Assembly: GCA_038320345.1 (NCBI GenBank)
Contig: JBBQED010000003.1
Location: forward strand, 186,001-250,000
Length of the DNA: 64,000 bases
Reading direction: 5' to 3'
Source: JBBQED01 sp038320345
GTDB taxonomy: Bacteria; Bacteroidota; Bacteroidia; AKYH767-A; OLB10
The position numbers and the translations under genes were made by a program. A model generated the notes under the pieces. That model saw only the letters and a program-made list of their open reading frames with translations. It made no database searches and had not been told where the DNA came from. The first letter of the stretch is position 1. Each line of letters begins with the position of its first letter. Below, one piece after another: positions 41,205 through 50,550 of this stretch.

Positions 41205-42392
41205 ATGCTAACCCAGCGACAGCTTTTCCTACAACATGTAGCGCAAACAAGTCCGGCACCTTTAGCTCTTGAAATCGTTAGAGCTGAAGGTCTGTATCTT
41301 TATGATGCAGATGGGAAAGCTTACATGGATCTAATTAGTGGCATCTCTGTAAGTAATGTTGGTCACCGTCATCCTGCTGTCATAAAAGCTATTCAGGATC
41401 AGCTCGACAAATATTTACACCTGATGGTGTACGGAGAATATGTTCAGTCGCCGCAAGTAAAATTTGCTGAAAAACTGGCGTCCTTAATACCAGGACTTGA
41501 CAGCGTTTATTTCGTGAATTCAGGTACCGAGGCGATTGAAGGATCCATGAAACTAGCACGGAGATTTACCGGCCGTAAGAAAATTTTTTCCTTCAAAGAT
41601 GCTTATCATGGAAGTACGCTTGGGGCATTAAGTCTGATGAGTAGTCCCTATTTCACAGATCCTTTCCAGCCATTACTTCCTGAAGTATATCACTTAGATT
41701 CTGGCGATTTTCAAGGACTCGAACAGATTGATGAAAGCACCGCGGCAGTATTTGTAGAAATCATCCGCGCCGAAGTAGGTGCATTACCTGTTGACCCTAA
41801 ATTCCTGTTGGCACTCCGACAAAGGTGCACGGAAACTGGAACATTATTCATTGCCGATGAGATTCAAACGGGATTTGGAAGAACAGGGGAGCTCTTTGCC
41901 TTCATGACGCATTCATTTACACCTGATATACTTGTACTTGCAAAAGGAATGGGTGGTGGAATGCCTATCGGAGCCTTTATTGCTAATCGTTCTTTGATGC
42001 AATCCCTAAGTGATAACCCTGTGCTAGGCCATATCACGACATTCGGGGGTCATCCTGTTTCTTGCGCTTCTGGATTAGCAGCACTAGAAATAATATTGAC
42101 TCTTGATATTGAAAACAGAATCCCAAAACTAGAAGCTTATATCCGTAGTAAATTAGTTCATCCGTTGATTAAAGAAATTACAGGAAAAGGATTGTTACTT
42201 GCACTAGATTTCGGGGATGAAAAAACCGCTCAGAAAATAATTGCCAATGGATTTAAATACGGCATTATTACAGATTGGTTTCTGTTTGCAGCCCATAAGC
42301 TGAGACTCGCTCCTCCGCTTACTATCACTGATGAAGAACTCACTGACGCTTGTAACAAGATCTTAAAGATGTTGGATCATCCTTTAGACTAG
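41205..42392 (+). CDS. Class III aminotransferase (ArgD/GabT-like)
   Basis: A 395-residue PLP enzyme of fold type I, class III. The PLP-binding lysine is Lys247 in LAKGMGGGMPIGAF; the phosphate-binding loop NSGTEAIEGSMKLAR and the Asp of TLFIADEIQTGFGRTGELFA are also present. The gene is most like acetylornithine or other omega-amino-acid transaminases using 2-oxoglutarate, but it lacks a neighbouring arginine gene and the substrate is open. It lies 8 bases after valS and is followed by a response regulator in the same direction. Confidence 0.88.
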   Translation: MLTQRQLFLQHVAQTSPAPLALEIVRAEGLYLYDADGKAYMDLISGISVSNVGHRHPAVIKAIQDQLDKYLHLMVYGEYVQSPQVKFAEKLASLIPGLDSVYFVNSGTEAIEGSMKLARRFTGRKKIFSFKDAYHGSTLGALSLMSSPYFTDPFQPLLPEVYHLDSGDFQGLEQIDESTAAVFVEIIRAEVGALPVDPKFLLALRQRCTETGTLFIADEIQTGFGRTGELFAFMTHSFTPDILVLAKGMGGGMPIGAFIANRSLMQSLSDNPVLGHITTFGGHPVSCASGLAALEIILTLDIENRIPKLEAYIRSKLVHPLIKEITGKGLLLALDFGDEKTAQKIIANGFKYGIITDWFLFAAHKLRLAPPLTITDEELTDACNKILKMLDHPLD

Positions 42393-42428
42393 TAGTGACC
42401 TTGAATTAAATTAGAAAAAAAATAAATT

Positions 42429-43103
42429 ATGAACGTTTTAATTGTTGAAGATGAAAGATCTCTTTCACACGAGATGGAAATTTATTTGACACGTCAGAAT
42501 TTTAATTGCGACGTTGCATTTAACGGGAAAAGCGCCTCTGATAAACTGCATACTAATAATTATGACTTTATTTTATTGGATTTAGGTCTTCCTGATATGG
42601 ATGGTTTAGACTTATTGAAAGAAGCCCGTAAAATGGGTAGTGAAGCCGCAATCATTATTCTCACTGCAAGAGGAGAAGTAGAAGATAAAATCAGCGGACT
42701 AGATTCAGGTGCTGATGACTATATTCCAAAACCTTTTTCTTTGGCTGAATTACAGTCCAGAATGCAGGCCATCCTGCGCAGAAAACACGGCTTGAAGTCG
42801 AATGTGATGACTGTACAAGATTTTGAAATTGATATTTCTAATCGTACTGTTACGTTTAATGGAGCACCCATTAATCTTACTAAAAAAGAATTTGATCTTT
42901 TACATTATCTCTGCCTACATAAGAACAGAGTACTTACCCGAATTCAACTTACAGAACATATTTGGGGTGATGTACTCGAAGATGATTATGAGTCCAATTA
43001 TATCGATGTGCATGTAAAAAATCTTCGTAAAAAGCTCTCTGCTCATGCTCCAACCGATTGGTTCGAGACCGTAAGAGGTGTTGGTTATCGGATTAATTCA
43101 TGA
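42429..43103 (+). CDS. OmpR/PhoB-family response regulator
   Basis: A 224-residue two-component regulator. The receiver has VEDE near residues 6-9, phospho-acceptor Asp51 (LLDLGLPDMDG), the T/S and K switch residues (LTARGE and PKPFSLAEL). The C-terminal winged-helix DNA-binding domain (about 128-222) shows LTKKEFDLLHYLC and VDVHVKNLRKKL-like features (YIDVHVKNLRKKLS). The kinase gene follows 18 bases after its stop with its own -7 box. The regulon is unknown. Confidence 0.93.
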   Translation: MNVLIVEDERSLSHEMEIYLTRQNFNCDVAFNGKSASDKLHTNNYDFILLDLGLPDMDGLDLLKEARKMGSEAAIIILTARGEVEDKISGLDSGADDYIPKPFSLAELQSRMQAILRRKHGLKSNVMTVQDFEIDISNRTVTFNGAPINLTKKEFDLLHYLCLHKNRVLTRIQLTEHIWGDVLEDDYESNYIDVHVKNLRKKLSAHAPTDWFETVRGVGYRINS

Positions 43104-43110
43104 GGCTTCT

Positions 43111-43118
43111 TATCTTTG
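43111..43118 (+). promoter_or_regulatory. Promoter -7 element (TATCTTTG) at the histidine kinase start
   Basis: A perfect TAnnTTTG match 3 bases before the kinase ATG, in the 18-base gap after the response regulator. It may give the kinase a separate leaderless transcript. Confidence 0.45.
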
Positions 43119-43121
43119 TGA

Positions 43122-44471
43122 ATGGCATTTTTAATGGCTTTTAGAAAAGGAGCGCTTACCTTACAGGTAAAGTTCGCACTGTATAATGCGTTGTCAAAAG
43201 CGCTGATCATCGCTGCTTTTATGGCGATACTTCCGCTTATCGTTGAAAAAGTAGTTTATGATCATATCGACCGCCGCCTTACCGCCAGAAGTGATAGGGT
43301 TTTATTGATTATTCAGCGCGGAGGAATAGATGATATCGTTCTTGAACAAGATTGTAGTTTTGAAAGTTATAATATCCTTAAGGAAGATTTTGTAGCCATC
43401 TACCCTATTCTCGATCCAACAAAAAGTACTTCAACATTTAAAATTGATAATGAAGCTTGGTCGATAGAAGGTGAAAAATTGGAGCACCGGATTATCCGAA
43501 GGCCATTCACCTACGATAATCAATTATATGAGTTGAATATTGGCGAAGGGATAAGTTCTATTGAAGAGCTGAAATCAACGATTCAGAAATTTTCTTTTTG
43601 GATGATGCTGGGCGTAGTTATCATCTCCATCTTTTTAGATCTTGGCTTCGTGAGCTTACTCATGCGTCCACTGAATAAAATTATTGGCAATAAATTGAAA
43701 CCAGTTCCATCACCTTCGTCGTTCGACTTCACAGAAGTACCAAGTAGTACGTTTGAATTTAACCGGTTGGATCAGCGTATCAATGAAATGATGCATAAAC
43801 TAAGAGATGCTTTTCAGATTGAAAAAGAATTTATCTCTAATGTTTCGCATGAACTTCAGACGCCCATCAGCATCATCCAAAATCGCCTCGAAAATATTAT
43901 CATCGAAGGGAATTTATCGGAGGATGTCATGATCCGTCTTACTGATTCGCAAAGAACGCTCAGTAGAATGAGTAGAATCATTAAAGCACTACTCTTAATT
44001 TCACAAATCGAAAATGATCAGTACATCAAAACTGAATCTATCAAGATCAGTTCGCTAATTAATGAAGTAGCGGAAGAGATTGAAGACCGTACTAATCAAC
44101 GTGAAATAAAATTGATGGTTAATGTTGATGCCGATTTAGAATATTCCCCATGCAACAGAGCATTACTTTTCACCATGTTTTTTAACCTCATCAACAATGC
44201 GATCAAGTACAATAAAGAAAAAGGATCAATCGCCATTACATTAAGCAATCATAACGACAAATTCCAAGTGGAGATTAAAGACACTGGAATCGGCATCGAG
44301 CAAAACCAATTAGGAACAATTTTCGATCGTTTTATACGACTCAATAAGAATTCTGCAGAAGGCTTCGGACTGGGTTTACCAATCGTAAAAACAATTGCTT
44401 CTTTTCATCAAATTGAAGTACTCGTTGCTTCTGAAGCTGGAGTAGGAACAACCTTTACCCTAGTGTTTTAA
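43122..44471 (+). CDS. Sensor histidine kinase
   Basis: A 449-residue membrane kinase paired with the response regulator upstream. Two membrane helices lie near 24-44 and 155-185, with a roughly 110-residue periplasmic sensor between them. A short HAMP-like linker (PLNKIIGNKLKP) leads to the DHp domain, where His243 sits in ISNVSHELQTPISI. The ATP domain has N box FNLINNAIKYNKE, DTGIGIEQNQ, and GFGLGLPIVKTIA. No known sensor fold is recognised. A Met at 43134 is an alternative start. Confidence 0.93.
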   Translation: MAFLMAFRKGALTLQVKFALYNALSKALIIAAFMAILPLIVEKVVYDHIDRRLTARSDRVLLIIQRGGIDDIVLEQDCSFESYNILKEDFVAIYPILDPTKSTSTFKIDNEAWSIEGEKLEHRIIRRPFTYDNQLYELNIGEGISSIEELKSTIQKFSFWMMLGVVIISIFLDLGFVSLLMRPLNKIIGNKLKPVPSPSSFDFTEVPSSTFEFNRLDQRINEMMHKLRDAFQIEKEFISNVSHELQTPISIIQNRLENIIIEGNLSEDVMIRLTDSQRTLSRMSRIIKALLLISQIENDQYIKTESIKISSLINEVAEEIEDRTNQREIKLMVNVDADLEYSPCNRALLFTMFFNLINNAIKYNKEKGSIAITLSNHNDKFQVEIKDTGIGIEQNQLGTIFDRFIRLNKNSAEGFGLGLPIVKTIASFHQIEVLVASEAGVGTTFTLVF

Positions 44472-44488
44472 AGATGGCCTCTGGACAA

Positions 44489-44854
44489 TCAGTACTGTCC
44501 AGTAGATAACAACACAAGTGTACAGGCTTCCGTTACTTCGATGCCCGCTTCCATAAGTCGTTCTTCAAAATATGTATTTTCTGTTCCTGGATTAAAGATT
44601 ACTCTTTCAGGATGTAGTCCAATTACATACTCGATGAGGTCTTGTTGTTTATCGGAACCTACATACAAAGTAACCGTATCCAGATCTTCAATTTCGGGCT
44701 GCCCAGTTTGAATGGGAACACCTGCTACGTTCCCCGCTTTTAATCCAAGTGCAAGTACCTCATGGCCTTTTCCCTTAAGACGATTAATTGCAATATTGGA
44801 ATAGCGTACAGGATTCTCAGACGCTCCAATCACTAATGTTTTTTTAGTACTCAT
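44489..44854 (-). CDS. CoA-binding Rossmann-fold protein
   Basis: A 121-residue protein with one CoA_binding domain, like the N-terminal half of succinyl-CoA synthetase alpha. TLVIGASENPVRYSNIA (6-22) is the nucleotide-binding loop; VTLYVGSDKQQDLIEYVIGLHPERVIFNPGTENTYFE follows in the typical order. Such single-domain proteins (YccU-like) bind CoA, but their job is unclear. Its ATG overlaps the MFS gene stop as ATGA, so translation is coupled. It ends 17 bases from the convergent kinase gene. Confidence 0.85.
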   Translation of the reverse strand: MSTKKTLVIGASENPVRYSNIAINRLKGKGHEVLALGLKAGNVAGVPIQTGQPEIEDLDTVTLYVGSDKQQDLIEYVIGLHPERVIFNPGTENTYFEERLMEAGIEVTEACTLVLLSTGQY

Positions 44855-46101
44855 CTTTCCAAATAATTAAGATCCTTAGAAAATGTTTCTTTAAGACTGA
44901 TCATCGCCCAAAGTGCCAGCGCAATGCAGATAAACCCTACAATGAGGGCCGCAGTAACGGAATCATAACTTGCTTCTAGTGATTTAAAACCAAGTGTAAT
45001 AGGAACAACAGCACCTCGCACAAAGTTAGGGACTGTTGTGGTAACTGTAGCACGAATATTAGTCCCAAATTGCTCCGAAGAAATGGTTACAAACAATGCC
45101 CAATATCCTGTAGCTGCTCCTACCAGAAAACACATAAAATAAAATTTCGAAAGACTATGATTGGGCATAAACAAGTAAATCAAAGTAAGAACAACTGTTC
45201 CTATAAGATAACCAATCACTACTTTTTTTCTAGATTTAAAAAATTGGCTAAATAATCCACTAAATAAATCTCCTACTGACAATCCGATATAGGCATACAT
45301 AATCGCATATCTCACTTGAACATCTGCTTTATTCACACCCACAATTCCGGCAAATGTTGCACAGAATTTTATCAAAACACCAATACAAAACCAAACCGGT
45401 AAGCCGATCAGAATACAAGCCAAGTATTTTTTAAATCTACCTCGATCCGTAAACAGCATGAAAAAATTTCCTTTCTGCACCTCTGTTTTTTTTAATTCAT
45501 CAAACATCCCAGATTCATATGTCCCTACTCGTAGAGTAAGCAATACTAATCCAAGTCCGCCTCCAATCAGGTAAGCAATCTGCCAACTTTGCAGACCCAT
45601 AATATGCAAATGATTATTGCTAATGATTGCTGCCGCCACAGCACCCAATGCGCCCATAGTGACAATCAACATCGTTCCATACCCTCTCTTTTCACGATGC
45701 ATAATTTCAGAGACTAGAGTAATTGCTGCACCGAGTTCTCCCGCAAGACCTAATCCTGCCACAAAACGTACTGCGGCATACTGATGCAGATCAACTACAA
45801 AAGCATTTGCAATATTCGCAAGAGAATAAACTAGAATTGATCCGAACAACACGGATTTCCGTCCCCGTTGATCTCCTAAAACTCCCCAAATTATACCCCC
45901 AACGAGCATGCCTGTCATCTGCCAGAGAAAAAGCAAATAATCATAGCGATCAATAATATTCTGATCGGTGATTCCAATACCACGAATACTCTCCTTACTC
46001 ACCACATTGAATAATTGGAGATCATAGATGTCTACAAAATAACCTAAGGCGGCAACAATGACTACCAGATTAAATGGATTATGTGTTCCCTGTTGTGGCA
46101 T
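44851..46101 (-). CDS. MFS transporter
   Basis: A 416-residue major facilitator protein with 12 predicted helices. The cytoplasmic loop between helices 2 and 3 has the family signature GVLGDQRGRKSVLFGS, and FVAGLGLAGELGAAITL is the helix-4 motif. The pattern resembles metabolite:H+ symporters (shikimate/proline or sugar-acid type). Substrate unknown. It lies 23 bases after the GH13 enzyme and is coupled to the CoA-binding gene, so the operon may take up and process one compound, but no direct evidence links them. Confidence 0.85.
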   Translation of the reverse strand: MPQQGTHNPFNLVVIVAALGYFVDIYDLQLFNVVSKESIRGIGITDQNIIDRYDYLLFLWQMTGMLVGGIIWGVLGDQRGRKSVLFGSILVYSLANIANAFVVDLHQYAAVRFVAGLGLAGELGAAITLVSEIMHREKRGYGTMLIVTMGALGAVAAAIISNNHLHIMGLQSWQIAYLIGGGLGLVLLTLRVGTYESGMFDELKKTEVQKGNFFMLFTDRGRFKKYLACILIGLPVWFCIGVLIKFCATFAGIVGVNKADVQVRYAIMYAYIGLSVGDLFSGLFSQFFKSRKKVVIGYLIGTVVLTLIYLFMPNHSLSKFYFMCFLVGAATGYWALFVTISSEQFGTNIRATVTTTVPNFVRGAVVPITLGFKSLEASYDSVTAALIVGFICIALALWAMISLKETFSKDLNYLER

Positions 46102-46124
46102 ACTTAATTTTGTAAGTAATGAAA

Positions 46125-47891
46125 TTAGGCAAATTGAAGAATATACGCAGAAGCGGCCTGAAGATTTATCTCGAGTCCCGACTTTTTCAATTTCATCGCA
46201 CTCAATGAAGTACCATTATATTTTTTCACATATCCACTATCAAGTAGATCTGTAAAAGTATAATCCTGTTGTATGGAGATCCCCATATGATTCCATGCAT
46301 CCTGTGGAATTTTAATCCATGCATGAAAATTATCTGTTTTGCTGAAGTTCGCAACGATTAATACTCGCGATATTGCAGTATGTCGGATAAATGCAAATAC
46401 AAAACGTTCATCAAATCCTTCGCTTTGTCCGTATCGATTGATATACTGCAAATCATAAATTGATCCGTATTGAATGGCATCAATCTTCAAACAAATATTG
46501 AGTAAATTGGAATAGAAGGATCGGACTTGAATTTGTTCTTTACTCAATTTCGCTCCATTGAATTTGCCTCCATTCATCCATTGTTGGAGCTCTGGCATCC
46601 CTGCGTAATCAAATATTGTGGTCCTCCCGCGCTCTCCTGCAAATCCCAAATTTCCATCTCCCGTTTCACCAACTTCCTGGCCGTTATAAATCATCACCGG
46701 ACCTTTAGAAATGGTGGCAGCAACCGTCATAGCAGGAATGGCTAATAGTGCATTGCCGGCAAATCCTTTCCAAGCCATTCTTTCCTCATCATGATTTTCC
46801 AAAAAGCTCAACATCCTTTCAGAATACTCCTCTACGTTTCTTACACAGTTCGTTAAGTCATCAGCGTTACCTGTTCCTCGAAGTAATGAAGCAAGTGTGT
46901 CATATAAACCAACCTTATCATAGAGATAATCAAAATAACCTCTATCGAGATAACGTTCATACAATTCCGGTTTATAAATCTCACCAATAAAAATTACGTC
47001 TGGGTATTTTGTTTTCACACAAGGAATCACCCATTCCCAAAATTCAGCTGGAACCATTTCTGCCATATCACAACGGAATCCATCCACTTTTTTTTCACAC
47101 CAATACAAGAGGATTTCTAATAATTTTTGCCATGTGCGAGGGATCGGATCAAAATGCGTTTGATGAGGAGGATTTGGATCCACTCCGAAATTCAACTTAA
47201 TTGTTTCAAACCAATCGTTGGAAGAAGGGTGAGCTGAATAAACATCGTTACCCGTTACACGAGCAGGAAATTCTGTAAAGTGCAAATAATTTTCTGGTAA
47301 CGATCGACCATCAAGAGGAACATAATCTGCAGGAGCTTGAAATGCTTCGCCTTGCAAATACAGAAAATTATTATCGGGATGAAAAAGTACGGAGGTATCA
47401 TCTCCTTCGCCAAAATCCTTCAAGTGTTTTGGCATGCAATCCGAATGATAACTTCTAGCTACATGATTGGGAACAAAATCAATAATTGCCTTCATACCCA
47501 GTTGATGCGTACGTTTTAACAAGGCATTAAACTCTGCCATTCTCTTTGCTGGATTCTTTGCAAGATCTGCACTCACATCAAAGTAATCACGAATGGCATA
47601 TGGAGATCCTGCTCTACCCTTAACAATATGTGGATCGTCAGCGGTAATTCCTGATGCAGGATATCCACTCAAGGTGGAATGTTCTAAGACGCCTGTAAAC
47701 CAGATATGTGTTATCCCTAATTCCTTAATCGATTTTAGTGCTTTGTTATCAATATCGGCAAACTTTCCGACTCCATTTTGTTCTAGCGTTCCATAAGCAA
47801 GATTCGAATTGTTTTTGTTGCCGAACAAACGCACCAGCAACTGATAAATTGTAATTTTATGCGACGGAGATGTAAATATTTTCTGAACCAT
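46125..47891 (-). CDS. GH13 alpha-amylase-family glycoside hydrolase
   Basis: A 588-residue alpha-glucan-active enzyme without a signal peptide, so cytoplasmic. The (beta/alpha)8 barrel motifs are clear: DFVPNHVAR (region I), GFRCDMAEM with the nucleophile Asp (region II), FIGEIYKPEL with the acid/base Glu (region III) and FLENHDEERM with the third Asp (region IV). The early ITIYQLLVRLFG is also typical. Substrate could be maltodextrin, trehalose or a related glucan. It heads an operon with the MFS and CoA-binding genes. TATCTTTT at 47905-47912 (one mismatch) lies 13 bases before the ATG. Confidence 0.88.
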   Translation of the reverse strand: MVQKIFTSPSHKITIYQLLVRLFGNKNNSNLAYGTLEQNGVGKFADIDNKALKSIKELGITHIWFTGVLEHSTLSGYPASGITADDPHIVKGRAGSPYAIRDYFDVSADLAKNPAKRMAEFNALLKRTHQLGMKAIIDFVPNHVARSYHSDCMPKHLKDFGEGDDTSVLFHPDNNFLYLQGEAFQAPADYVPLDGRSLPENYLHFTEFPARVTGNDVYSAHPSSNDWFETIKLNFGVDPNPPHQTHFDPIPRTWQKLLEILLYWCEKKVDGFRCDMAEMVPAEFWEWVIPCVKTKYPDVIFIGEIYKPELYERYLDRGYFDYLYDKVGLYDTLASLLRGTGNADDLTNCVRNVEEYSERMLSFLENHDEERMAWKGFAGNALLAIPAMTVAATISKGPVMIYNGQEVGETGDGNLGFAGERGRTTIFDYAGMPELQQWMNGGKFNGAKLSKEQIQVRSFYSNLLNICLKIDAIQYGSIYDLQYINRYGQSEGFDERFVFAFIRHTAISRVLIVANFSKTDNFHAWIKIPQDAWNHMGISIQQDYTFTDLLDSGYVKKYNGTSLSAMKLKKSGLEINLQAASAYILQFA

Positions 47892-48230
47892 ATTCTGACT
47901 GGTGAAAAGATAAAGGATCTAAGAATTGCTGATGAAGAACAATATCGATCTTATGAACAAAAAAGTGTTACTTCTTCAACCTTCATTTTTTTCAGAAAAG
48001 TGTTCGTAATTGAAGATAAATACCCTTAAGAAATGTAATTTTGCCCAAAATAAGTGGATTTGTAAGGATTCGGAATTTAAAGCTCCAATTTTTTTACAAA
48101 TGGAATGTAAATTGTTGAAGTATTTTGAAAGGAATGATAAAGGTAGCTCCTAATTTATCATATTGATTTACAATTATTTTATCACCATATCGCTCTCAAA
48201 ATTGGTGTAAGTACAATTCACTGAATACCC

Positions 48231-48268
48231 TGAATTATTTTATTGAAAACACACAATAAAATAATTCA
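48231..48268. promoter_or_regulatory. Perfect 15-bp inverted repeat, candidate TetR operator
   Basis: Arms 48231-48245 (TGAATTATTTTATTG) and 48254-48268 are exact reverse complements, separated by eight bases. It sits 32 bases before the -7 box of the tetR gene, near the -33 region. TetR proteins usually bind palindromes beside their own gene. The AT-only stem with no T run afterwards makes a terminator unlikely. Confidence 0.5.
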
Positions 48269-48300
48269 AATTTCTACTAATCTACTTTTAAAACAATTTG

Positions 48301-48308
48301 TAATTTTG
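48301..48308 (+). promoter_or_regulatory. Promoter -7 element (TAATTTTG) of the tetR gene
   Basis: A perfect TAnnTTTG match 24 bases before the ATG at 48333. Confidence 0.5.
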
Positions 48309-48332
48309 TTCGATTATTTGAAAAATTGAAAA

Positions 48333-48932
48333 ATGGCTAAAGAAGACAGGAAATTAAAAATTTTAAATGCGGCTTCAGAATGCTTTGCCAGATATGGCTT
48401 TGAGAAGACCACTTTGGATGATATTGGAAAAATTGTTGGTCTCAACAAAGCATCACTTTATTACTATTACGTAAATAAGGAGAATATATTTTGTGACGTT
48501 ATCTTTCGGGAAGCAGATATTTATATCGAAGAAATTCAGAAGAAAGTTAGGAGTGCAAGATCAGCGGAAGCAAAAATTTTAAGTTATCTGGGTGAGCGTT
48601 TAAATTACTATCGTTTAGTGGTTAACCTCCACAACCTTTCTATGGATACCATACGTAAAGTGGAACCTGTGTTTTCGGAAATTTACGATAAGATTCTTGC
48701 TAAAGAAGCAGCATTTCTTTCTCAATTAATCAAAGAAGGAGTTGATGATGGAGAATTTACAAAAACCGATAGTCAGAAATTAGCGGAAATTTTACTTACT
48801 GTTGCAACATCTATCCGCTACCGTGAAGTTCATATCTCCTATGTGAGAATGGCTGGTGAAGCTGACTATGTAAAGATCACCGACGAAGTAAAACTCATTG
48901 CTAAAATGATCCTCAAAGGAATCAAAGCCTGA
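48333..48932 (+). CDS. TetR/AcrR-family transcriptional regulator
   Basis: A 199-residue regulator. The N-terminal helix-turn-helix (about 8-55) is typical: ILNAASECFARYGFEKTTLDDIGKIVGLNKASLYYYY has the FaryGfekTT and skaslYyYF patterns of TetR. The C-terminal helical domain binds an unknown ligand. It is monocistronic, with an upstream inverted repeat likely for autoregulation and a terminator after it. No transporter or enzyme gene is divergent from it nearby, so the target is not evident. Confidence 0.9.
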   Translation: MAKEDRKLKILNAASECFARYGFEKTTLDDIGKIVGLNKASLYYYYVNKENIFCDVIFREADIYIEEIQKKVRSARSAEAKILSYLGERLNYYRLVVNLHNLSMDTIRKVEPVFSEIYDKILAKEAAFLSQLIKEGVDDGEFTKTDSQKLAEILLTVATSIRYREVHISYVRMAGEADYVKITDEVKLIAKMILKGIKA

Positions 48933-48951
48933 AAATTTAAGTGTGAAATAG

Positions 48952-48979
48952 AGCTCCTGACTTAAAACCAGGAGCTTTT
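48952..48979. terminator. Terminator between tetR and the HerA-like gene
   Basis: Arms 48952-48959 (AGCTCCTG) and 48969-48976 (CAGGAGCT) pair around nine bases and are followed by TTTT. The stop of the convergent HerA-like gene (48962-48964) is in the loop. Confidence 0.65.
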
Positions 48980-50506
48980 CTTATTGGAAGACCTTCCTCC
49001 TAATCCTAATACACCCAATAATCCACGAGTAACTTCACGCGCCAAAGTTCTGGCAACTTGCCGGCCAACAGTACTATCAACAATATCGCCAACAAGAGAA
49101 CCTTCCTCCTCTACTTTCTTTTTCTTTTCTGTAGAAACCTCTTCGTCTTTTACTGGAGTAATTTTTTTCTGCAAGATTTCGAAGGCACTCTCTCGGTCTA
49201 ATTCCTCATTGTATTTTTTTACCAAATGCGATTGAGTAATCAATTCACTGATCTCATCAGCATTCAAAATATCCATCCGAGAATGTGGTGCGCATAAACA
49301 AGTATGCACTAAAGGACTAGGCGCTCCTTTTTCATTAAGTACAGAAATAAATGCTTCACCGATTCCCATTTGAGTGATCAGCTCATCAACATCATAAAAT
49401 TCAGTCTCTGGATAATTTTCAGCAGCGGCCTTAATCGCTTTTCTATCATTTGCAGTAAATGCACGTAAGGCATGTTGGACTTTCATTCCAAGTTGTCCGA
49501 GCACATCAGCAGGAATATCTGTAGGGGATTGCGTACAAAAGAAAATGCCAACCCCCTTCGAGCGAATCAACTTAATAATCGTCTCGAGCTGACTTTGCAG
49601 CGCTTTACTCGCTTCCTTGAAAATCAAATGCGCTTCATCAATAAATATCACCAGTTTCGGTTGATCTGCATCTCCTTCTTCAAGAAAAGTTGCATAAATT
49701 TCGGCAAGTAAACATAACATAAACGTCGAAAAAAGTTTAGGCTTATCTTGGATGTCTGATAAACGAACAATGTGCATATATCCATAGCCTTTATCATCGA
49801 TCTTGAGTAGATCTTCGACTTCAAAAGATTTTTCACCGAAAAAAATCGTGGCACCTTGCTCTTCAATTTCGATAATTTTCCGGAGTATCGTAGAAGCGGA
49901 AGTCGTAGATATCGCACCATACTCTCCTTTTATTTCTGCCTTGCCTTCATTGGTAAGATACTGCAAAACTTTTTTAAAGTCTTTCAGATCTAGTAATGGA
50001 AGTTGCTGATCATCGGAGTATTTAAAAACAAGAGAAACGACTCCAGACTGCGTATCGTTTAAATCGAGAATCTTTGAAAATAATACAGGTCCGAATTCTG
50101 AAACGGTAGCTCTTAGGCGTGCTCCTTTCTCCTTGGAAAGCGTGAGTAATTCCACTGGAAACTTATCTGGCTTCCATTCAACGCCAAGTTTTTGGTGACG
50201 TTCGGATATTCTATCGTTTAATGATCCGGGCATAGCAAGTCCGCTCAGATCACCTTTGATATCCATCAATAAAGTAGGAACACCATGAGCAGAAAGAGAC
50301 TCTGCAAGCACTTGTAATGTTTTTGTTTTACCAGTTCCAGTAGCTCCTGCAATTAAACCATGACGGTTAAAAGTTTTCAAGGGAGCTTTTACCAGCGCTT
50401 CTGGTAAGACGGAAGCTTCAAGCATTGCTGCACCAAGAATAATGGACGAGCCTTTAAATGTATATCCGGAATTAATTACTTCTTTGAATTTTGATTGGTC
50501 TGCCAT
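48962..50506 (-). CDS. HerA-like (DUF853/YjgR) P-loop ATPase
   Basis: A 514-residue cytoplasmic ATPase of the HerA/FtsK superfamily. Walker A is GATGTGKTKT near residues 54-63, Walker B is VIFIDEAHLIF, and the arginine-rich part LRAFTANDRKAIKAAAENYP follows. The length and final helical region, ending GLGGRSSNKKSSWF, match DUF853 proteins. The YjgR type is a stand-alone form and is not linked to NurA as in archaeal DNA-end processing; function unknown. I see no promoter box with confidence; it starts 44 bases after the bshC stop and could be co-transcribed with it. Confidence 0.85.
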   Translation of the reverse strand: MADQSKFKEVINSGYTFKGSSIILGAAMLEASVLPEALVKAPLKTFNRHGLIAGATGTGKTKTLQVLAESLSAHGVPTLLMDIKGDLSGLAMPGSLNDRISERHQKLGVEWKPDKFPVELLTLSKEKGARLRATVSEFGPVLFSKILDLNDTQSGVVSLVFKYSDDQQLPLLDLKDFKKVLQYLTNEGKAEIKGEYGAISTTSASTILRKIIEIEEQGATIFFGEKSFEVEDLLKIDDKGYGYMHIVRLSDIQDKPKLFSTFMLCLLAEIYATFLEEGDADQPKLVIFIDEAHLIFKEASKALQSQLETIIKLIRSKGVGIFFCTQSPTDIPADVLGQLGMKVQHALRAFTANDRKAIKAAAENYPETEFYDVDELITQMGIGEAFISVLNEKGAPSPLVHTCLCAPHSRMDILNADEISELITQSHLVKKYNEELDRESAFEILQKKITPVKDEEVSTEKKKKVEEEGSLVGDIVDSTVGRQVARTLAREVTRGLLGVLGLGGRSSNKKSSWF

Positions 50507-50550
50507 TTTTTTTTCAGTGCTTAAGTGAATTAAAGATCAGAAAAATAAAA

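Larger units (their letters stand above)
47892..48332. other. AT-rich intergenic region before the tetR gene
   Basis: This 441-base region has no plausible ORF or RNA gene. It holds the 15-bp inverted repeat at 48231-48268, the tetR -7 box at 48301-48308 and, at its left end, a weak promoter for the GH13 gene. Confidence 0.5.

Noticed and set aside
44481..44502. Hairpin CTGGACA/TGTCCAG between the histidine kinase and CoA-binding genes
   Set aside because: The stem is only 7 bp, lies partly in the CoA-binding gene, and has no T run; it is not counted as a terminator.
46058..47796. Several short plus-strand frames opposite the GH13 and MFS genes
   Set aside because: They are antisense shadows of well-supported genes without family features.
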